A stretch of DNA of 64,000 nucleotides, from contig NC_092611.1 in NCBI RefSeq assembly GCF_047663525.1, positions 4,315,001-4,379,000 on the forward strand, given 5' to 3'. The notes beneath the pieces were generated by a model. It ran no database searches, had not been told where the DNA came from, and worked only from the letters and a program-made list of their open reading frames with translations. Shown one piece after another: positions 31,001-42,700 of the stretch. The translations under genes were made by a program, and so were the position numbers. The DNA comes from Anas platyrhynchos. Lineage: Eukaryota; Chordata; Aves; Anseriformes; Anatidae. Numbering within the stretch: the stretch's first letter is position 1; each line of letters starts with the position of its first letter.

Positions 31001-32184
31001 ACTCTTTCCCAAGTAGTTGTGACAAGCCAACAGACGGCATTTTCTAGGACAGCATCTGTTCTTTCCTGCAGTCTGAATAATTTAGCCAGAACATAGAGGT
31101 TCCAGTGAAACCGAGGAGCCCACGTTTAAGGAGAAACAGGACACAATCGTTTCCTATTCAAAGCTGTTAAACCTTCACATTTCTTCCTACCTCCTCTTCC
31201 CCTCTTCATTCAGACCTATTGGGAACTGCTCAGGTCAATGCAAAGGAAGATCAAATCCGTCTCTTGGCTTCCAAAAACAGTGCTCAAATGGCAATGACTC
31301 TTCGGACATTTCAGTGAGACGCAAGAGAGGAGAAATTTGTGCTCAAGGTCACACTTCAAAGAAGGAAAATAGAAGAGAAATGACAGACAGAGGCAGGGAC
31401 AGCTGTGAGCTTTACAGGCTGTTAGTTTTAGGTGTTCTGGAATAAAAAGTTGAGCCAAAGACTCAAGTTCCCTTCCTAAAACAGATATTAAAAGCGATAC
31501 AGTAAGTACTAATTACGGTTAGCAAATTACTACCATTGGCTCCTACATTTTCAAAGTATTTCAGATCTGGCCATCAACAACAGGAAGAGTTCAATGAAGT
31601 TGTGTCAGCATTTGAGAGCTGGCTCCTTGAATGCCCTCTTAACCCTTGAATTCAAAGATCTCCTGCAGCACCCCTACTTCCAACTTGGAGCTGTTCCTAC
31701 AGCCAGCTAGGAAGGGCAGGGGGATGGCCGAGGAGCAGCAACAGCTTGTTCTTCACAAGGAGCTTTGGATCTACTCCCCTGAGAAGCTGTGCCAGTGGTT
31801 GCCTTCATCCAGGGAGCGATTCTGGCATTTTATCACCACTTCACATCTCCTGCAAAGAGCCAGATTACAAACAGCAGCCACAGCTCTAACTGACCTGTGC
31901 TTGGGTGTCTAACAGCTGCAGCGTGAGGACATAACACTATTCAGGAGTCCTGGGCACTGGTTTAGTATCATGCCTCCTTCCCTCCACAAAGCTCAGCAGG
32001 ATCTGGAAGTGCCACAAACAACTTTGGGCAGGGCAGAATACACAATCTCAGTATCAGCACATCCTTCAAAGATGGGAGGTGAAGGAGAGGTGGGAAAAGA
32101 GGTGGGGAAAGGTCCCCACAGGTTTGGCAAGGGCACGGTGGGAGGACAGGGAAACTAAGGAAGTCCATGAATAAAGAAAAGAAA

Positions 32185-33641
32185 CCATCTGGAAGTTAAA
32201 GTGTTTATTGATGTGTTTAAACTTTGTACATTCCCCACAGACCACACTAAGGAGTTTGCAGGTAAATCTGTGCATAGTGGGAAGAGACATGGAAGGGAAA
32301 AGAAAGTAAAGTCACAGGAAAAATAGAAAAAATACACCACAGGTTACCAGAACCTCCAGATTTAAAAAAGCCGTGAGCATTAACACCAACTATACAAGCA
32401 TTACAAAGACATGATGGTGAGTGGAACGATACCCTTTTTGTTCTTCTCAGGGCCTATGCATCCAATTTCCCTTAAAGCAGGCAGTATCCCTTTCTCAACT
32501 TATCCCTCTTCTCTCCCCAGTTGTAGTGAACTCCACATTCATCAGCTCCCAAGGTGCTGATTATTGCAGTGATTTGTCATTTCTGGGCTAAGACCTAAAG
32601 CCGTGCCTCTGGCCCAACATCACTGGAAGAGATGCAAAGGCTGAAAACATTGCGTCTCTTTAACTACTTACCATGTTGGTGAGGCAGGAGAGCTGGGGAA
32701 AATTAGAAAGTAGTAGCAAGAGGGGGCTGTTAATGCCAGGTGAGTACTGAAGGAAACTGGTTCAAGAACGGAGGATTTAAATTCAATACCAGGAACTTCC
32801 AACTCTAGAGCAGAACTGAATCTGAAAGGGGAATGTGCAGACCCCAGTATGCACAAACCATGTTCTAACATTCCACTAGAATAACTATAAACAGAGATGC
32901 TAGAAGCCTTTTAACTCCTTGCCTCCAGGGAGTCTTGATTCCTAGAGCCCTACCTGCTAAGCAGCAGGGTGCACACCACTGGCGTATGAGGATGGGTTTT
33001 TCTTTTTTTTTCCTTTTTTTTCTCATTATAAGGATTTTTGTTAGTTACCATTCCAAATTGCTTCCTTGCTTATGCTGTCATAGTTCCTATCCCTAAATTA
33101 ATCTCTTTGCAACTCCCAGTGAAATTCACTTAAAAAAAAAAAAAAAAGGAAAAGAAAAAAGAATACTGCTTTATATATAAAAGCCAGAATGACTGAAGAG
33201 CCACAACTGTCTCCTTTTTACAAGGTGGGCTGGTACAAATGACCTTCAATATACAGGTGGTCTATCAGAAATAAAAATCAACATTTCCCATTTTATATAT
33301 ATAGAGCTTGTATCAGACAACAGTACAACGGAACTGGTATTTTTCAGATTATTTAAAAAAAAGAAAACTACATCTCAGTCAAATATCTGCAATAGATCCA
33401 TTTTTCCCATTTAAGGAGATTTATATATCATATTGTTATATTATCATTTCTTCACCCATTTAAAAGAATGGAAATTGCAACTCTACAGTAGTAATTATAG
33501 TCTTAATGATCCAGGAGTTCTGAATGTAAGATGAAGTCCTCTTGAAGCAACTGTTGGTCAGTAGTTGATCCAAAACGCTGGACCACTTTGGCCCTCCGCC
33601 CTGTTCCTTTTCTGGTCAGGGCTGTTGTATCTTCATCTCTT
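32185..33641 (-). other. APLP2: APLP2 3' untranslated region
   Basis: Extends from the stop codon (33642-33644) leftward to an estimated cleavage site near 32185, about 20 bases past the AATAAA on the minus strand. About 1.45 kb, which is plausible for this gene. It includes long T/A-rich patches (33001-33030, 33131-33160, 33280-33440) that could bind RNA regulators. The end point is inferred from the signal only. Confidence 0.7.
32204..32209 (-). terminator. APLP2: APLP2 polyadenylation signal (AATAAA on minus strand)
   Basis: TTTATT on the plus strand reads AATAAA on the gene strand, in the context CATCAATAAACAC. A T-rich stretch follows on the gene strand, as expected downstream of cleavage. 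Confidence 0.75.
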
Positions 33642-33743
33642 TTATATCTGCATCTGCTCCAGGTATTTGTAAGTGGGATTCTCGTAGCCATGGTTTTGCA
33701 TCTTGCTCAGATGCCGCTCTTCTGGGGTAAGCATTGGGTCAAC
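33642..33743 (-). CDS. APLP2: APLP2 exon 18 (cytoplasmic tail, stop)
   Basis: Begins after acceptor CTAAAG and encodes [12 protein letters not shown] through the stop TAA (33642-33644). It contains GYENPTY, the NPxY motif bound by PTB-domain adaptors such as Fe65, X11/Mint and Dab1, and ends EQMQI. Confidence 0.97.
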   Translation of the reverse strand, partial: VDPMLTPEERHLSKMQNHGYENPTYKYLEQMQI

Positions 33744-36700
33744 CTTTAGAAAGACCAGATGGTTACTGCTCAGAGGAGGTACTCGCAGGCCTTACTTCGT
33801 ATTAAGTAGAGCTAATTGACAAATGCTAAATAAATACCGTGCCGAGTGGTAAACAGAAAAAAAGCTAAATCACAAAAATAATGTGCTTAACAGAATCCCT
33901 TGGTCAGGTGTTAATTCCTACTGCCTGCATTTGCTCCTTTGGAGATGTTCTCCCCAGATCTGTAATATGTTAGTTAACATTACAAATTTGGGACCCATTT
34001 CTCTCATTAGAGAGGTCATTATAATTTCCCTCATCACTTGATCAAAGGGGAAGAACACCTTGCTTCAGACTCCATTAAGTTGCCATTAGCAGTGTGCATA
34101 TTGGGAGTTGAAGGATTAAGAAAAAACTGCTTCTCAGTGTTCAGCTTATCACGCTCTTAATAGTTGCTGTATTAGTTGGGAGGACAAATTACTATAGATT
34201 GACTGACTGACTCCCCTGCTAAAGATATCGCCTGAAAAGCTCATTTACTGTTAAATCCTATCCCGAGCCAGACAGGGAAGCCTAATTGAATTCCTTGTGA
34301 TAAGCAAATACAACTGTGAAGTGACAGGTCCCAGCATGGCACACTGACAAGTGGTACCTGCATGCTAATAAATAAGCGATGAAGATGTCAGCCTCAACAG
34401 AGTTAAGTCCCATCTAGCTAGGAGCAGAGCAGTTGATGTCTTGGCAGCTACTACCATCTTCGCCCCCTACACACAACATGTGATTCAATGCTGACTATTT
34501 TCATACTCTGTGATGGAGCAGGAGTGGTTTCTCACCTCCACAATTCCATGGCTGATGGTCCCATACTGCCTCTTCCTCAGCATCACCAAGCTGATGACTA
34601 TAACAGTAGCTATGGCAACAGCAATCACCAACAGCCCAATAAGGGCACTGCTGCTGAAACTGAAGTCATCACGAAGCGAGTTGTCATTATCCTGGAAGGA
34701 AGAAAACAATGGAGCAGGTAGAGGAGGAGTGATGTGGGAGTTGCCCTGCTAAATGCAGACCTGAAAGGAGGCCACCAATAAGGTCTTCAGCCATCTGTGG
34801 TATCGAGGCACGACCGATTATACTTGGCAGTATAAATATTTCATCCCTTTCTGTCAAAAGGATAATGAACACAAAGTCGTTTCCCCATTTAGGCATTTCT
34901 GGACAAGCACTGACTCACACTGCTTTCATACCCCACAAAGCGCTTTTGCAACAAAAGAGTCAAGTTAGCATCTAATGTTTTTACTGTGATCTTCATGCAG
35001 AAATGCCATCCTGCATTATGCTCTGCATGACTTGCCATAGCAGCGTCAACACATTGAATCCCTGGAATTCAGCAATACACAAGAACCAAAATCCAGTTTC
35101 AGGAAGTCACCAATCACCAGATGCAGTAGCCATAATACATACCGGCTCGTCCACCAGCCCACCAACACGCTCTGCATTGAAAATCATTTCCTTCACATCA
35201 AGGGTTTCATCAATTACCTGAAAACAGTCACAAAAAGCGTTTTATGAAAGGAGCTGTAAGAAACAGGTGGGAGAAGGAGTATGAAGCCAGACAAGAGACC
35301 TTTAACGCATACAAGCAAGAGCTCAGAACCACCTACCATTTTTTGCCTGCTCTCTAAAGCGTGGGATCTTCTCCAACTTTTAGAGCCAACTGAGCTACTG
35401 ACTGCAACCATTTGGAAGCCTAGACTACCTCAAACTAAAGACCCGAATTAAAAATGCAGGTCCTGCCTTGGACACAGCATTTCTGTCATGTAACATCTAA
35501 CTTATGGCTATAGAATGATTCTGAAAGTAGGCTCCAAGAAGTCACTTTTATATATATATTTTTAAGCCAGGTAACTGGGGCAAGACAGCTGCCACTATGA
35601 CCTAGTGAATTTTTTACACTGCATATAAAGCTAATTGCCTACTGGGTCATGTACCTTTACAAGAAGGTGAGATGTACCTTGCTAGGAAAAGTATGTGGGA
35701 AGGCAGGTGGAATGCAGCAGCATTCAGTGTACTCAGACAGAAAGCTACCTAGCTAAAATAAAGGTGTATCAAAGGGTCTCTGCTTGGGAAAGCAATTACT
35801 AAATCAGACACTTCTCCAGCTCAGACTGCCAAAGATCCAGATCTCTCTCCTTCCCTCACCCTCCCACCCTTCTGATGCTAATCAGTATTAAGAGCCTACA
35901 ATAGTCAGAAAACTGACTCCCCCACACCATATGGATAATGAACACACTGACATTCTGCTAGCAGGAAGGAGACATGGAAATAAGCCACTGCTATTAATTA
36001 GTGTCCACGGCAGGCTTTGCTTTACAAAATAAAGGTGGAGGGCTCACCACATTTTCATCCACTTTGTTCTTGCTGTTAATCACTTTTTCTTCAGCGCCAA
36101 TCAGCCCATCCAACTCTGTCATGCCAGAACCTGCACCAAAAGAGCAAGGCAAGGACCATTAGTCAGCCCTTAGTGACATTTAGGAAGGATTACCTACTCT
36201 TTGTAGAGCTGCCATGGCTAGTGCGTTTAACTGCATGGACCGCTGATTATTAAGCTGTCTTCATGCTGTTGTGTCAGAAGGGGAGCTCATAAGCTATGCT
36301 ACAGTGACAAGTGATTGGGGAGGTTCTGTTAATGAAGGGAAATGAGGTGGCAATGAGAGAAGCAGACAGGACTCACCAAAACAGGCTGAAGTGTAAATCC
36401 AGAAATACCATACGGTTATAAGTACTGCTGTTAGAATGTCCAAGGCAACATGTAACACAAATTGTGAGCGTGCAATTCTTTTCTGCAAGTGTCAGCCAGG
36501 GTCACCACCACCTCCGCATGACCCCACAACGGAAAGGCACATCTCCCCTCTGCTGACAATCAGCACACAGGGAAGACTTTCAACCGCATGGTCAGCATCA
36601 CCCATTCTTCTGAAATCAAGTACATCAGCAAGCGCCTCGGGAATGAGAATCTCAAGGTCAACCAGCACAGCTCTGTAATGAGCTTCTGTCCCGTAGCTGG

Positions 36701-39700
36701 CACAAGTCCAGAAACAATAAATCCCAAGGCAAAGGAGGAGCAAAGTACTTCACTAGCCTTTGTACCAGAACATCACTCACCCACTTCTAGGCTAAAACTA
36801 CTACAGGCTGAAGAGAAGAATATCAATTAACAGAAGGCAGCTGCTCTGCATAAACTGTTTTGATCTCAGGCATTTATAGAAAGATCAGATCAATAACAAT
36901 CTGATGCAAGACACTCTGACCTAACATAACAAGTTAGGAGACTGCAAGTTTTCCATTATCAGTACGGACAATGTAATGTCCTTCACAACATCTATGCCTC
37001 CCTAAAGCAAAAGCAGGAGGACAGTGAAATGTCAGCCCTGCACAACGGGGTCCTTCCAATGAGGAGCATGAGGCAGGGGAAATACACTACAGCACTTAAC
37101 ACTGACTGCATACACCTCTCCACAAACTGCTGAGCTTGCAGGTTGCCTAAGACATTATGTCAACCCATGCTGAAATTGGCACATGTTCTTTAATGAGATG
37201 CAAAGGAAAGGATATTTGGCTCCATGGCAAGTTTTTACTGTGACAAGCTTCTTACTGCGCAAAAATGCCAAGGAAACTAATGTTTCACTCCAACTCCTCC
37301 CAAAAGAAGCATCTAGGGTTTTACTGCATCCCTTTTTCCTCTATAGTTCTTTGGAGACAGTAATCAGATTCCAAGCACAGCCAAGACTGCCCATCTGATT
37401 TCCCACGGCTGTTGAAGCAGGTCATGTTGTTATGGAAGTCAATGATTTGGATTTTCTGGACAGACCAGAAATAGTTTTTAAGAGAACTACTGTGCCGGCT
37501 TTTGGCCTATGGCTGCTTTATTCAATTCTCAGGAGCCAACGTAACAGTCTCCAGGGCTGGGAGTTCAGTTGCTGCACTGAGCTTTGCTATTTGTCACAGC
37601 GCGCTGTACCAAATAACAGACCTAGTTCTATGTAGCTCTAAGGCACAGTTTAGATTATACACTTCCTAGGGAAAAAAAAAAGAAAAAACAAACAAACTCC
37701 ACACACACACACAAAACAGAACTCCCTAGCAGCCCTTTGTGAAATTCAATGAAAAGACGAAGAAGGAAACACAGGATGTAATCTTAGTCCCCAAGTCATC
37801 AGAAACTCTTTTATTTACCCAAATGGGGAGAGGACCAGCTTACGCTTATCATCTTTAAGTCAACGCAGCAGTCATCAATCAAGAATCAAAGTAAAGGCTG
37901 TCACAGTTCTTTCCAGAGCAGTCAGTGCACTGACTTCGCTGTGAATTGCTCCACAAGAGGGATGAAGGTGACCTTTGTAAAGAACTACTACTGGTAATGA
38001 AAACAGTTCAGCTGCCTGGCCTTCACCACATTACAAAGTTCTTTGTGCTCATATTAAATGGTTATTAGCAAAACCCTTTGATTCTGCTTTGAAATTCTGC
38101 ACGACATATTTGGAACCAAAGACAGACGAAAGAAAATGACTGGGTTACTCCCCATGCTCACCTCACGTGCCACTGTTCCGCGAAAGTATTCTGACAATTA
38201 GCCTCCCATTTCTGCTCTGGAAACCAAATCTGTTAGCAGATCAGCTGGGCCTGATCTTTACCTGAGGCTGTATCTCTGACAAAGGATTTACCACCAATAT
38301 TTCTATGTCCATTTTAAGGCCCAGTCGGACCCTTTTTAGCCAGGCACTCTGTTACTGCACAATCAATAATGAGCTAAAGGAGAAACGTGTAATCACACAG
38401 GACTTGGCTCGTATGGAGAGATGCTACTCCTGAAAAGGGGATGCTAAGAAGACAAACACAAAGGAATCACCTACTTTACCTGTCCCAGAGCAGCTGTACT
38501 CCATAATACCTATGAGGACAAGTAGCTGGGAGACACACCCCATGTCTAGGGGGGCACTCTCATTCCTAGTTTAGTGCTGTTGTTAGGTGGCAAGTACAGA
38601 TTCCACAGCGTGCAGAATAGCCTCTGGACTATTTACCACCAGCAATGCAAGGTTTATTTTGAGAATTGTTGACCAAGAGTACAAATAAAAGACTTATAAA
38701 ATATGGCATGGCTTCAGACAGACTGCTAAGCCCACATTTTCTTGAGGGCAAAGAAACTAATTATGCATTCTAAGGCACCTTGCTAGCCCATCAGAGAGGA
38801 AAACACAGAACCAATTGGATATTCAAACTAGCTTATTTCTTTATCACTAGGCCTAAACAAACAAAACAGAAAGTTTCTGATCTAAATGAGGGCAGGGAAA
38901 TGAAAATAAAGGTGAGTATGGAACTAAAATGAAGCTACCAAGCACACAGAGAAGGTAGGAGAGTGATAGAAAGCACTGTGAGGGAGCAGCTTAGAACCAA
39001 CCTTTTTTCATTGGATGGTACAAATCCGGCTGAGGATCTAGCAGGAGGGAAAACAAAAACAAAAATAGCAGAGAAAGGAGATTAAGAGAGAAAGGAAAAA
39101 AGGCTTGCGCATGATTTCTGACTCAGTCCCTGGGAAAGCTTTTAGTCCACAGCTTTCTTTAAGCTCAGGACTCTGTTCAAGCATTTTTAAAATAAATACG
39201 CACACGCCAGATGTCAACACCCGCTGATAAAAAAATATAGATACATATTGAAAGAAAAAAAAAAGATCCTGTGGCGCTTCAGCAGGTCACGGCACAAAGA
39301 TTTACATGAGAACATTTTGGTTAAGGATTGACAATGAATTTCAGAATCAAGCCACAAAGCAAAAATTTAACACTCCCTGCAAAATGGAAGATACCAAGCA
39401 GCCTTGCAACGAACAGAATCAGGAAATCAAGAGAGCAGCTCAGTGCAAAGTACAAGCAGCACTGCCTCTGCCAAATGGACGGAGTCTGAGGAGTACTGCT
39501 GGGGCTACTGCTTTGCTCTTAACTGACCCAAAGGGATGGAGCATCCTGTGCCACTGAGCTGAGCTACCAGTTAAGAAAAAGTGCCTACATTTTGTAAAAA
39601 CAAGTGAACCCAAGTTTCCAGTTCTACATACCTTCATTTTCAGGCAAGGCTGGGAAGGTTTTCACCTGGAATGGACGGAAAGGTTTGCCCTCCAGGGGAA

Positions 39701-42700
39701 TTTCTTCGCTTTCCTCAGAGCTCACTCTGACATCCACCTGAGATTCAGAAATGGAGGATGTGAACTGATCCATGTCTGCACGTTGCTCCTGAAGCAGCTC
39801 ATCTAGAAAGAATCAGAGGAAATCTTACACGGACTGCACGAATCCTGGCAAGAACAGGAAGGGGCACAGATGGTTTGAACCTAGCCGATGCAGGGCTGCA
39901 ATACTGTTCTGGGTTGCCAGGATATCTTATCTTTTATGCTTTCAAGTCTCAGCTGGAATCCTCAGTAAAGGCGCTGGCTGGAAAAACATGTTAATAAGGG
40001 CCCAGAGGTTTGATGTGGCTAGAGGTTTTGGCAAGCAGGGATTAAAATCCTATAAAACAGGAACGCATTGTATTTTTATGGATCTTTTTTCATCTGCCTT
40101 TGAAGGAGAGCTTTGCTATTCCAACTGTTGCTGACTTTTCTTACACAGACAGTGGAGTTCTTAGCACAAGCTATTCTCACTTGCTGCATTGTAAAACCCA
40201 GGGAATATCTGCCCTGAAGTACCTACACCTAGACCCAAGTGCTTATTGCTAAGGGTATCTTCAAGGGTGCTAATAATCTTTTTGCAATGTACTTCACTTG
40301 AAATAAGAGATCCTAGTCTAACACTGTGGCACAGGGGCTGGCACACAGAGACACTTACCAATCTCATCCTGGATTTCTTCAGCCACATATGGCACCTTGT
40401 AGAGCAGAGACAAGCTTTGATTCATCCGCTCCTCAATCACATGGAGATGTGTCATCACCTGCAAATGTACAAGAATGTGTTGGGAGTGGGCAAAAGCTGC
40501 CAGTCACTTGACTGGTACTGATACTCCACTTATTTAATAACAAATCTACTACTGGTGGGTTTGCCATGACAGACAACAGAATGAGACCATTCTGTTGGCC
40601 CATCTAGTTCAATACTCTGACTGATGCTTTCCAACACTTCATACTTCACTGGAACTGGCTATTTGTACATGGCTCTTTTAGTATTTTGGGAAAGGCTGGG
40701 GAAGAGAAAGAGGATTCAGCTGACTTGCTGTAACCAGCCCTCTGTTAGAAGCACTGAACCTGGTATTTTCCGTATCCCAGATATGGTCATAATCCATTGC
40801 ATACAGTGACTACACATTAAGTGCTTTATTAAAACGGATTATCATTCCTGATTACTAAAAAAAAAAAAAAAAAAAAAACCTGCAAAGGGACCAGACAATA
40901 TTATTTATCACCTCTATTTTCAGAACAAAGGTGCCTTTGTTCTGCATAGTGGCATTGTGTATGTCTGACACCCATTACAGCCCCCACTTGCAACAGCTTT
41001 CTCCCTTCGTTTGAGGCATAAATCCAAACCTTATGCAACCTCAAATCACTTTTTCCTAGCATATTAAATTCATTGGTGAAGTCAAACCTGACCTGCAGAG
41101 GGTGCTGCATAATCAGGGATCATGCAGACCAAGAAACACATTAACAGTCAAATATTAGAGAAAGCTAAGGAGTTGAATGGACCTGTTTTATAGTCTGACG
41201 TGTACCTGACCTTTAAGAGCAAGGATGAAAGCAATTTAATTTTACATGTGGCAGCTTGTCAATCAAAAGAATCGATTGAGGAGCTTAAAGTGCATCTGAA
41301 AAGTAAAGCGAATGGAAATTGAACTGTACCACCCACATCCCTCGCATGTCGATTTGTTGACACTGCAGCCTTCAGAATGAATTAAGGACTGTTTAGGTTT
41401 TGGCTTAAGAATACAGTTCACACACTCCCCCCTTGGGCTTTGGCAGCATTAGAACAAAGGGTCAGGGTGGACTGCATCTGATATGCTAAACTGTCTGTGA
41501 AAATACTATTGTATATTCTGTATCACGAGCCAAACACCAGTTTGTAAATATCGCAGTTACACCATTATATCTGAGGGTGTGCAGCTCAACCAGAAAGCAA
41601 GAATCAGTGGCAGAAAAAAACAGAGACAAAAGTGAAAGGTACACCACTAGCACCTAGCACCTGGAATCAGCATGAAACCCATGTGATCAGGCATCTCCAG
41701 GTGTGAAGTTTACTTCTGGACAGTAAATGCAATGTTACTGTACGCCTCACCAGAGATGACATGAACAGACTCTAGTCCCAGTCTTACTCTTAAACCACAG
41801 TATTTCTATCTATTGCTTAGACAGCTGAGTAGTAATAAAGCATTTTTTCTTTCCATTTGGCAGCACTGGGTGTGCTCAATTGCATTGTCTCCTTGCAGCT
41901 CTCCATTCATTTTGGCTCTTGCAGATCTTTCATACGCTAAAGAATTAAAAGACATTTCAAAGCAGTGGACCAGCCACAAATTGGGGCTGGTAAAATGCAG
42001 ATTACATATCTAAAGCTATAACAACCGAACAGTCAGTTCTCTCTACTTCTCTCTGAACTTGTGAAAGGACATGCCCTTCTGATCTTTTCACGTTAACACG
42101 CCATTCTTAATTTGTATCTTAGCTGGAAATTTCAGTACATCTTTCACCGTTTTAAGAGCAGCGTTTTAAAAACAGGTATCAGGAGATAACCCAGAAGCTT
42201 TGTATCTGCATCTATTCTTACAATTACACTGGCCAGGTTTGACACCCATTTGAAGCAGCATATTCACATACGCTATCCAGAAGAAGGAAAGTGACTTATT
42301 GGCTATTCAGGAGTAAAATGTAATGCAACAAGACAAAATAAACTCGTCAAAACAGACCTTTGAATAAAGCTAGGAATGATGATAAACTGCTTGGCAAGGG
42401 TTATGCATGGAAACAAGGCAAGAACTCTGCAGAGGCACAAGAGAATTCCCACATACCCAAAATACAGTTATCATGAAGAACAGAGCTAATGAAATTTAGA
42501 CAGAAGGCCTTGAAAGAAATGAAAGACAGAAGGTCTTGAAAAGGTCATTTAGACAGAAGGTCCTGAAAGAAATTAAAGTGTGTTCAAAGATGACCAAGTC
42601 CCCAGCAAATATTTTCATGGATGCTCGACAAAAGGAAACACAAAAGTGACACCAAACTAGTTCTAATCCCTGGACTTGCTACTGTGAGCAGCAATAATCC

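Larger units (their letters stand above)
17644..32184. other. Intergenic region between convergent genes
   Basis: About 14.5 kb between the 3' ends of the TMEM45 paralogue and APLP2. I recognise no coding exon on either strand. It holds a G15 run (21925-21939), a T23 run (22587-22609), an AT-rich block near 24.7-25.1 kb with hexamer signals on both strands, and a 19-nt triplicate at 27951-28007. Reading frames in 26-29 kb are not conserved-looking. A non-coding transcript cannot be excluded. Confidence 0.6.
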
